NCBI GenBank assembly: GCA_030607345.1
Contig: JAUWKC010000017.1
Location: 1-11,661 of the forward strand
Direction of reading: 5' to 3'
DNA from: Planctomycetota bacterium
Lineage (GTDB): Bacteria > Planctomycetota > Phycisphaerae > Sedimentisphaerales > SG8-4
Length of the DNA stretch: 11,661 nucleotides
In this document: positions 1-6,357 of the stretch, piece after piece
Numbering within the stretch: the first letter of the stretch is position 1
Layout of the letters: every line of letters starts with the position of its first letter
Notes under the pieces: model-generated
The model's database searches: none
The model's input: the letters and a program-made list of their open reading frames with translations, nothing else
What the model was told of the DNA's origin: nothing
Translations under genes and position numbers: made by a program

Positions 1-1702
1 AATCGAGCAGAAAAGTACCCATACCCTTTTGCTGCCATTCGTCCTGCACAATGAAGGCTACCTCGGCGGCGCGGGTTTTCGGGTCCAGGAAATACTGTCC
101 TATAGCGACGATTTCTTCGCCGGAGACACCGGGTACCACGCCTATGATAGCCAGGTCATTTTTGTAGTCGATGTTAGCAAGGCGCTGGATGTCTTTGTGC
201 GGGAAGGCTTTCGTACGGCTCATGTAGCGTTTCCGAACGGATTCTTCGCTGAGCGAGTAGAGCATCTCGGATAGTGGCTGCTCGTCGCTGGGCTTGATGG
301 GTCTGAAGAAGATTTCGGTGCCGTCGCGCAGCGTGTCATAGTGTTCCAGCTCTTCGGGATAACTCAACTGCTCCCACGACAGCTCTATCTGGTCTTGATA
401 GACGTACTTTTGCGCCTTTGCCGCCTGGATGAGCTTGTTTCTGAATTTTGGGTGGGCGATGTTGACTAAATCAAGGCATCTTTCCCTGATGCTTTTTCCG
501 TGGAGATAGGCGACTCCATACTCGGTGACGATGTAGTGAACATCTCCCCTGGTGGTGACGACGCCGGCGCCTTCGGTAAGGTGTGGTACGATTCTGGAGA
601 CCTGTTCGTCTCTGGCGGTCGAGGGCATAGCAATTATGGGTTTGCCCCCCCTGCTCATTGCGGCGCCCCGGATAAAATCGACCTGACCTCCTATTCCGCT
701 GTAGAACTGATACCCTAATGAGTCGGCGCAGACCTGCCCGGTGAGGTCTATTTCCAGGCCCACGTTAATTGCGACCATTTTTTCGTGCTGGCTTATATTG
801 TAGGGGTCGTTTACATACTCGGTAGGATAGAATTCGAAGAACGGATTATTGTTAATGTAATCGTAGAGTCGTTTTGAACCCATACAGAAGCTTGCGACCA
901 CCTTGCCGCGGTTAACGGTTTTTTTGGCGCAGGTGATTGCCCCGCACTCTACCAAATCGATAATCCAGTCGCTGAACATTTCGGTGTGTATGCCGAGGTC
1001 CTTTTTGTCCTTGAGGTATTCCGCCAGGGCCTGCGGGATTCGTCCGATTCCGCACTCGATTGTGCTGCCGTCCTCGACAAGTCTTGCGATGTTCTGGCCT
1101 ATTCGGCGTAATACGTCTTCGGCCTGGGGCACGGGAATCTCGACGATGTCTTCGTCGTAAGGCACCAGTATATCCACGGCTTTGACGTGGACGAAGCTGT
1201 CGCCGAATGTTCGGGGCATCTTGTTATTTACCTGCGCGATGACATACCTGGCATTGGCTACGGCTGATTTGACGATATCGACTGAAACGCCGAGGCTGCA
1301 CAGACCATTGACATCCGGCGGGGTGACACTAATCAGGGCAACATCAACAGGCATTCTTCCGCTTTCAAACTCCTGCGGTATTTGCGAGAGAAATATCGGC
1401 GTGTAGTCTCCAATACCTTTCCTCAGGGCGTCGCGGACGTTGTCGGCGATGAACAAGCTGTTCATTTTGAACTTTTCGCGAAATTTTTCATCGGCGTACG
1501 GGGCCGCACCCATTGTCAGCAGGTGAACGATGTGAGCGTCGTAGACGTGCCCGGAGTGCTCGACCAGCGCGTTGACAAGGTGCTGAGGCTGTCCGCAGCC
1601 GGTGCCTATAAAGATACTGTTTCCGGACTTGATTAGTTTCATTGCCGCAACAGCGGTTCCTATCTTGTCTTTGTACCTTTCTCTCCAGTCAAACTGTTGC
1701 AT
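1..1702 (-). CDS. Acetyl-CoA hydrolase/CoA-transferase fused to a GNAT acetyltransferase domain (3' end cut by window)
   Basis: Reading the minus strand from the ATG at 1702 gives 567 uninterrupted codons to the window edge, so the C-terminus is missing. Residues about 1-430 match the acetyl-CoA hydrolase/4-hydroxybutyrate CoA-transferase family, which moves CoA between carboxylic acids through a glutamyl-CoA intermediate. Visible signatures are the glycine-rich IECGIGRIP (215-223), HTEMFSD (239-245, whose Glu241 sits where the family's catalytic glutamate lies), GIGGQVDF (336-343) and VTEYGVAYLHGKS (392-404). From about residue 456 a GNAT N-acetyltransferase domain begins; it contains the acetyl-CoA loop QQKGMG (557-562, pattern Q-x-x-G-x-G) just before the edge. 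The ATG lies 4 bases after the stop of the upstream ADP-forming acyl-CoA synthetase gene, so the two are probably co-transcribed and translationally linked. The purine stretch AGAAAGA before it is only a weak ribosome site. The true acid substrate and the GNAT target cannot be read from sequence. The two-domain call is firm. Confidence 0.9.
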   Translation of the reverse strand, partial: MQQFDWRERYKDKIGTAVAAMKLIKSGNSIFIGTGCGQPQHLVNALVEHSGHVYDAHIVHLLTMGAAPYADEKFREKFKMNSLFIADNVRDALRKGIGDYTPIFLSQIPQEFESGRMPVDVALISVTPPDVNGLCSLGVSVDIVKSAVANARYVIAQVNNKMPRTFGDSFVHVKAVDILVPYDEDIVEIPVPQAEDVLRRIGQNIARLVEDGSTIECGIGRIPQALAEYLKDKKDLGIHTEMFSDWIIDLVECGAITCAKKTVNRGKVVASFCMGSKRLYDYINNNPFFEFYPTEYVNDPYNISQHEKMVAINVGLEIDLTGQVCADSLGYQFYSGIGGQVDFIRGAAMSRGGKPIIAMPSTARDEQVSRIVPHLTEGAGVVTTRGDVHYIVTEYGVAYLHGKSIRERCLDLVNIAHPKFRNKLIQAAKAQKYVYQDQIELSWEQLSYPEELEHYDTLRDGTEIFFRPIKPSDEQPLSEMLYSLSEESVRKRYMSRTKAFPHKDIQRLANIDYKNDLAIIGVVPGVSGEEIVAIGQYFLDPKTRAAEVAFIVQDEWQQKGMGTFLLD

Positions 1703-1706
1703 GTCG

Positions 1707-3818
1707 CTATCTTTCTGAGACTTTTTCCACACTTATTCTTGCATCAACGGCAATCGGTGTTGTGCCCTCCGGGCCAACGATGTACGGATTTATATCCATT
1801 TCCTGGATTTGCGGGAATTCCGTCACGAGCTGTGAAAGCCTTTGGAGTCCCTCGGCCAATGCATCTATATCGACGCCTTCCTCGCCTCGCCCCCCCTCCA
1901 GTATTTTATATGTTCTTGTGCTCATAAGCATTTGTTTTGCTTCGTCCGGTGTCAACGGCGCCAGATAGAATGAGACGTCTTTCAGCACCTCGACCATGGT
2001 CCCTCCCATTCCAAACATCATCAGCGGACCGAAATGCGGGTCGCGTTTCACCCCAAGAATGCCCTCTCTTCCGCTGGTGCACATCTGCTGCACCAGCACG
2101 CCAAGTATATCGGCATTCGGGGCCTTTTGGGGTATTCGGTACATCATCAGGTCGAACGCGTCCCTTACTTCTTTGCTGTTTTTCAGGCCGAGTTGAACAC
2201 CTCCGACATCGGACTTATGGACCACATCGGGCGACCATATCTTGAGTACGACGGGATAGCCGATTTGTTGGGCGATGCCTACGGCCTGCTCTGCGGTGGC
2301 GGCAATTGAGCCCTTGGGGGTGACAAACCCATAGGCCTCGAGTATTTCCTTTGATTCGCTTTCGGGGATTTCGCGTATTCCCTGCCGCAGGTGCCGGTCC
2401 ACTATGGTCTCAACCTTCCTGCGATTGACGGCGAAGAGCTTCACAACCCGCTTTGGTCGGCAGCGCCACCGCACGTAATCCGCCACTGCCTTGACGGTTT
2501 CGACGGCGCTTTCCGGAGAATCGTATTGCGGGACTCCCCCCTTGCGGAGGATTTTGATTGCATCGGCTACCTTCGCGGCGCCGAGGAAACAGGCAAATAT
2601 AGGTTTCCCAAGATTTTTCTTTGCAATTTCGACGACAACTCTGGCGGTAGCGACCGATTGAGTCATAGCCTGCGGAGTGAGAAGCACCAGAAGTACATCG
2701 ACATTATCATCCTGAGCTACGGTATCAATTGCAAATTCATAGCGGTCTGCCAGGGCGTCTCCCAGCACGTCCACGGGATTGAACAGATTTGCCGCCGGCG
2801 GCAGTTCGCTTCGCAGCGTGGCTATTGTTTCCTCCGAGAGCCTTGCGAACGCCAGGCCCTGCCGTTCGATACTGTCGGCGGCCATAATTCCAGGCCCTCC
2901 TGCATTGGTTATGACCACGACGTGGTTTCCTTTTGGTAGCGGCTGGTAGGCAAACGCCTGGGCATAATCAATCTGTGCATTGATTGAGCCACAACGCACG
3001 ATTCCCGAACGAGCGAATACAGCCTCGTAGGCCGTTTCAGACCCCGCCAGACTTCCGGTATGGGAGGAGGCCGCCTTTGACCCTGCAGAAGTTCCGCCGG
3101 ATTTCATCAGCAGTATAGGCTTGTTATGTGAGATTTGCTCGGCCTGTCTGACGAACGCATTGCCGTCTGAGATGTTTTCCAGATAACCGGCGATGACCTT
3201 CGTGTCGGGGTCCTCGGCGAGTGCCTTTATGATATCGAGCTCATCGATGTCGGCCTTATTGCCGATGCTTACAAGTTTGCTGAATCCTATGCCGGCGGCG
3301 TTGGCGATGTCAAGAATGGCCGTCAGCAGCGCCCCGGACTGAGAGAGATAGCCGATTGAGCCGGCTGCGGGCAGGTCGGTGCCGAAGCTGGCGTTCAGTT
3401 TGTTTGCAGGCACTATCACACCGAGACAGTTTGGCCCGACGATTCTGATACCGCCCTGGTTGGCGATTTGAATGACCTGCCGTTCGAGCTGCCTACCCTC
3501 TTTTCCGACTTCCTTGAAGCCGGCGGTGATTATCACAACGGATTTTACTCCCACCTTCACACACTGCCGCATTACTGCCGGCACAGCGCTCGCAGGGACG
3601 ACAATAATCACAAGTTCGGGGACCTGGCCGATGGATTCGAGGTCGGGGAAGCATCGCAGTGTTTCTATTCGCTCTGCTTTTGGGTTGACCGGGAATATCT
3701 TTCCTTCGTATCCGCCCTTGAGCATATTTGATATTATTTCGTAGCCTACCTTGCCTTTGTGCCGGGAGGCGCCAACGAGTGCAATTGATTTAGGATTGAA
3801 GAAGCATTCAAGGCTCAT
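1707..3818 (-). CDS. Acetate/acyl-CoA ligase, ADP-forming, fused alpha and beta subunits
   Basis: The 703-residue protein has the full layout of an NDP-forming acyl-CoA synthetase: an N-terminal CoA-binding Rossmann domain (about 5-130, with ALVGASRHKGKVG at 13-25 and IVGPNCLG at 126-133), succinyl-CoA-ligase-like domains (about 145-450), and a C-terminal ATP-grasp domain (about 480-700). The histidine phosphorylated during catalysis is present in SSHTGSLAG (His253). The second transfer histidine of the beta part is also present in DVVHKSDVGG (His534). The ATP-grasp metal-site pattern EMDINPY lies at 673-679. With both histidines intact the enzyme should be catalytic, interconverting acyl-CoA + ADP + Pi with acid + ATP + CoA, usually to save ATP during fermentation or amino-acid breakdown. 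It lacks the GNAT domain found in the related protein acetyltransferase Pat. The ATG at 3818 is preceded by AAGG four bases upstream, and a promoter candidate lies about 100 bases upstream. Acetate is the default substrate; other short or aromatic acids are possible. Confidence 0.93.
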   Translation of the reverse strand: MSLECFFNPKSIALVGASRHKGKVGYEIISNMLKGGYEGKIFPVNPKAERIETLRCFPDLESIGQVPELVIIVVPASAVPAVMRQCVKVGVKSVVIITAGFKEVGKEGRQLERQVIQIANQGGIRIVGPNCLGVIVPANKLNASFGTDLPAAGSIGYLSQSGALLTAILDIANAAGIGFSKLVSIGNKADIDELDIIKALAEDPDTKVIAGYLENISDGNAFVRQAEQISHNKPILLMKSGGTSAGSKAASSHTGSLAGSETAYEAVFARSGIVRCGSINAQIDYAQAFAYQPLPKGNHVVVITNAGGPGIMAADSIERQGLAFARLSEETIATLRSELPPAANLFNPVDVLGDALADRYEFAIDTVAQDDNVDVLLVLLTPQAMTQSVATARVVVEIAKKNLGKPIFACFLGAAKVADAIKILRKGGVPQYDSPESAVETVKAVADYVRWRCRPKRVVKLFAVNRRKVETIVDRHLRQGIREIPESESKEILEAYGFVTPKGSIAATAEQAVGIAQQIGYPVVLKIWSPDVVHKSDVGGVQLGLKNSKEVRDAFDLMMYRIPQKAPNADILGVLVQQMCTSGREGILGVKRDPHFGPLMMFGMGGTMVEVLKDVSFYLAPLTPDEAKQMLMSTRTYKILEGGRGEEGVDIDALAEGLQRLSQLVTEFPQIQEMDINPYIVGPEGTTPIAVDARISVEKVSER

Positions 3819-3873
3819 TACACCTTATAGTCCTTTCTAAACGGCAGGCATTTCAAACATTATCTTTACATTA

Positions 3874-3892
3874 ACAACGACAGGCGTTGTCG
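3874..3892. repeat. Small hairpin-forming inverted repeats in the synthetase leader
   Basis: ACAACG (3874-3879) pairs with CGTTGT (3885-3890) around a 5-base loop. The overlapping CGACA (3878-3882) pairs with TGTCG (3888-3892), also around 5 bases, so two short stems compete for the same bases. On the minus strand this lies about 20 bases into the predicted leader. No run of U follows, so it is not a classical terminator. It could be a weak operator or chance. Confidence 0.3.
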
Positions 3893-3920
3893 CTTTAGGT
3901 CCTGCGACATACGAACTCAT

Positions 3921-3949
3921 AATATATTCGATAAAAAGCGTGCTTGCAA
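3921..3949 (-). promoter_or_regulatory. Candidate sigma-70-type promoter for the acyl-CoA synthetase/CoA-transferase pair
   Basis: On the minus strand TTGCAA (3949-3944) is followed after exactly 17 bases by TATATT (3926-3921). This matches the -35 consensus at 4 of 6 and the -10 consensus at 5 of 6, in an AT-rich block. Transcription would start near 3914, giving a leader of about 95 bases before the ATG at 3818. The 241-base gap containing it is the second widest break in the leftward gene series and separates the synthetase from the metal-transporter operon. This is a pattern match only. Confidence 0.5.
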
Positions 3950-4016
3950 GGTTTTTTATGAGTTGTTTGGCCGTGAGGGTGGACGGGTTGCAATTGATGT
4001 AACACTTTTGTCGAAT

Positions 4017-4054
4017 CCAGGCAGCAGCCGGACTATCGATGATAGATAACCTGG
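4017..4054. repeat. Nested inverted repeats just after the CDF gene
   Basis: CCAGG (4017-4021) and CCTGG (4050-4054) could close an outer stem around an inner perfect 5-base stem, CTATC (4033-4037) with GATAG (4041-4045), looped by GAT. It begins only a few bases after the stop codon of the metal transporter on the minus strand, where a 3'-end structure is expected. No U-tract follows it, so if it ends transcription it would not be as a standard intrinsic terminator. Confidence 0.25.
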
Positions 4055-4059
4055 CGGTG

Positions 4060-4956
4060 CTATCTTCTCATTTCGGGCGTGTCCGGTTCGATGTGGACGA
4101 TGACGTTGACCGGGCGGGATATTTCCTCGTGGAGGGTGCTTTCGAGGTCTTCGGCAATTCCGTGAGCGGCGGCGACGTTCAAATCCGGGTCGACAAGAAT
4201 GTGCAGGTCGAGGAAGATTTCCCTGCCGACCATTCGCGTCCTTAACCTGTGCCATTGGCGGATTTGGCGGTTGCCGCCGATGATGCTTTTGATGTGGTCG
4301 ATGGTTTCGGTATCGATGGCGGCTTCAGTGAATTCCCCGATGCAGTCGATTATGACGTGAACGGCGACGAGGATAATCATCAAACCGACGCCGACGGCGG
4401 CGATTTGGTCGCCATACTCAAAGCCGAACTGAAGCGAGACAAATCCAATGACGACCACTACCGAGCTGAGCGCATCTGAGCGGTGGTGCCAGGCGTTCGC
4501 GTAGAGTGCCGGGCTGTGGGATTTGACGGCAACGGCCCTGGTCATTCGGTAGAGCAGTTCTTTAGCGATGATTGAAGCCAGTGCAATCCACAGCACAACA
4601 AAGCCGGGCTTTACGGTTTTGCCGGCGGTGATAGCGGTGCCGGCCCGGTAAATCATGGCCCCGCCGACGATGGCCAGAACTACTCCTATAAAAACGGCGG
4701 CAAAGGTTTCAATTCTGCCGTGACCGTAGGGGTGTTTTTCATCGGGCTGTTTCGAGCCAAAGTGAATCCCCAGTATCACTGCAATATCTGTTGCCATATC
4801 GGAGAGGGAATGAATTCCGTCGGCGACCAGGGCGATGGAGCCTGCCGCGAGCCCGACGATTGTTTTAAGCACGAAAAGGATGAGGTTTGCCGCGATGCCG
4901 AGGTTTGTGACAAACCTTATCTGCTTATTCTGAGTTTGGATTTTGTGGTTGTGCAT
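4060..4956 (-). CDS. Cation diffusion facilitator (CDF) family metal efflux transporter
   Basis: The 298-residue length is typical of small bacterial CDF proteins, which export Zn2+, Fe2+, Cd2+ or Co2+ in exchange for protons. About six hydrophobic segments are visible, near residues 16-38, 41-66, 86-106, 118-138, 160-178 and 185-207. The metal site has HxxxD in the second segment (His49-Asp53, within DGIHSLSD) and HxxxD in the fifth (His157-Asp161, within HHRSDALSS). This fits a zinc/cadmium-type site better than the DxxxD of manganese members. A short acidic cytoplasmic domain follows (about 210-298), with no long histidine-rich loop. The ATG is 5 bases after the stop of the phosphohexomutase gene, with GAGG overlapping that stop region as ribosome site, so it is a downstream operon member. 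The actual metal is not determined. Confidence 0.92.
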   Translation of the reverse strand: MHNHKIQTQNKQIRFVTNLGIAANLILFVLKTIVGLAAGSIALVADGIHSLSDMATDIAVILGIHFGSKQPDEKHPYGHGRIETFAAVFIGVVLAIVGGAMIYRAGTAITAGKTVKPGFVVLWIALASIIAKELLYRMTRAVAVKSHSPALYANAWHHRSDALSSVVVVIGFVSLQFGFEYGDQIAAVGVGLMIILVAVHVIIDCIGEFTEAAIDTETIDHIKSIIGGNRQIRQWHRLRTRMVGREIFLDLHILVDPDLNVAAAHGIAEDLESTLHEEISRPVNVIVHIEPDTPEMRR

Positions 4957-4961
4957 TTTCC

Positions 4962-6338
4962 TCAGCCGATTACGTTCTTTCGGATTTCGCTGACGGCATT
5001 GATATATTTCTGAGCGGCGCCCTGGTCTTTTGCCTCGACTATGACCCTCATCACCGGCTCGGTATTGCTGAGTCTCAGGTGGACCCAGCCATCGTCGAAA
5101 TCGAATCGGCAGCCATCGGTCGTATCAAGTCCTGCTCCGGTGAAGCTTTTTTTTGCTGCATCGAGTATCTGCCGAGCCTGTGACTGGTCGGCTGAGAACT
5201 TGTCCTTGTTCATATAGTACCGGCCGATTTCACTGACGAGGCGGCTTACTGTTTTGCCGGTCTCGGCCATTAGTTGCAGCACAAGTGCGATGCCGACAAG
5301 GCTGTCGCGAATGGGACCGACCCTGAGGTCAATTACGCCCCCGTTGCCTTCACCGCCTATGACGCAATCTTCGCGGAGCATAGCGGCAGCAACGTTGGCC
5401 TCGCCGACTGCGGTGCGGATGACCCGGCAGCCCGCCTGCGCAGCGATATCGTCAATCATCCTGGACGTGGAAAGATTTGTGGCTGCTTGTCCGGTTTTTT
5501 TACTGAAGATGTATTTTGCCGCCAGGGCAAGTGTGTATTCCTCGCCGATGTATGTGCCGTTTTCATCAACGATTGCCAGCCGGTCACCGTCGGGGTCCTG
5601 GGCCAGGCCAATTTGCGCAGATTCTTTCTTCACACGCTCGCAGAGCCCGGTCAGGTTCTCGGCGGTTGGCTCCGGAGGATGCGCGAAGATGCCGGTTGGT
5701 TCGTCATTTATGGCTGTTACTTTGCAGCCAAGCTGGCTGAGCATCTTCTTGGTAACCGGTCCTGCTGCCCCGTTGACACTATCGAGAACAACGTTGAAGT
5801 TCCCGGCTGCGACCGCGTCCTTGTCAATTATGGCCAGCACCCTGTCGATGTGAACGGCGTCGGTCTGCTGATTGTAAGTTACTTCGCCGCAGTGGAGCGC
5901 GTCGGCGTATGTGAAGTTCTTATCGAGCAGATGCTGCTTTATCTGCTCGGCCGGTTCTTTAGGCGGGGCCATTGCCCCTTCGAGCAGCAGCTTTATACCG
6001 TTATAGGGTGCGGGATTATGCGAAGCTGTGACAATTACGCCGCCGTTGCAGCCGAGCTGGGTAGTCATAATCCCAACGCCGGGCGTGGTTACGATTCCGA
6101 GGTCGATTACGTCGATTCCGACGGCGCACAATCCTGCGGTCACTGCCGATTGGAGCATCCGGCCGCTTGGGCGAGAATCCCGGCCAATGCAGACGGACAA
6201 TCGTCCTTCGTGGGTCTTTTGTCTGCTGCGTAAGAATGCGCCGAAAGCACAGCCGTAGTCGGCGGCAACGGTGGGCGTAAGGTTTTCGCCAACGATACCT
6301 CTTACTCCGCTTATGGTTATTTTCAACGGTTCGGGCAT
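4962..6338 (-). CDS. Phosphoglucosamine/phosphohexomutase (alpha-D-phosphohexomutase superfamily)
   Basis: The 458-residue protein carries all four signature loops in order: TASHNPAPYNG (104-114, with Ser106 as the phosphorylated catalytic serine), DPDGDR (248-253, metal-binding aspartates 248, 250 and 252), the sugar-specificity loop GEGNGG (329-334), and the phosphate-binding RLSNTEPVMR (422-431). The family moves phosphate between C1 and C6 of hexoses or hexosamines. GEGNGG and the start KITISGVRGIVGE resemble archaeal-type and bacterial phosphoglucosamine mutases (GlmM), which feed UDP-GlcNAc synthesis, but phosphomannomutase or phosphoglucomutase activity cannot be excluded. It begins 19 bases after the topoisomerase gene stop and ends 5 bases before the metal transporter start, so all three are probably one transcript. 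No strong Shine-Dalgarno precedes the ATG. Confidence 0.88.
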   Translation of the reverse strand: MPEPLKITISGVRGIVGENLTPTVAADYGCAFGAFLRSRQKTHEGRLSVCIGRDSRPSGRMLQSAVTAGLCAVGIDVIDLGIVTTPGVGIMTTQLGCNGGVIVTASHNPAPYNGIKLLLEGAMAPPKEPAEQIKQHLLDKNFTYADALHCGEVTYNQQTDAVHIDRVLAIIDKDAVAAGNFNVVLDSVNGAAGPVTKKMLSQLGCKVTAINDEPTGIFAHPPEPTAENLTGLCERVKKESAQIGLAQDPDGDRLAIVDENGTYIGEEYTLALAAKYIFSKKTGQAATNLSTSRMIDDIAAQAGCRVIRTAVGEANVAAAMLREDCVIGGEGNGGVIDLRVGPIRDSLVGIALVLQLMAETGKTVSRLVSEIGRYYMNKDKFSADQSQARQILDAAKKSFTGAGLDTTDGCRFDFDDGWVHLRLSNTEPVMRVIVEAKDQGAAQKYINAVSEIRKNVIG

Positions 6339-6357
6339 ATCTTGTGTTCTCGCCTGC

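Noticed and set aside
3935..3957. AAAAA and TTTTTT runs flanking CTTGCAAG as a possible bidirectional terminator
   Set aside because: There is no continuous GC-rich stem between the runs, and the same bases make a better promoter.
3956..4255. A 99-codon minus-strand frame rich in Arg and Pro overlapping the end of the metal transporter
   Set aside because: It overlaps the conserved C-terminal domain of the transporter in another frame and has no ribosome site or homology signal.
5274..6233. A 319-codon open frame on the plus strand opposite the phosphohexomutase gene
   Set aside because: The minus strand holds a full set of catalytic motifs over the same bases. The plus-strand protein shows no recognisable domain and is best explained as a shadow of codon bias.
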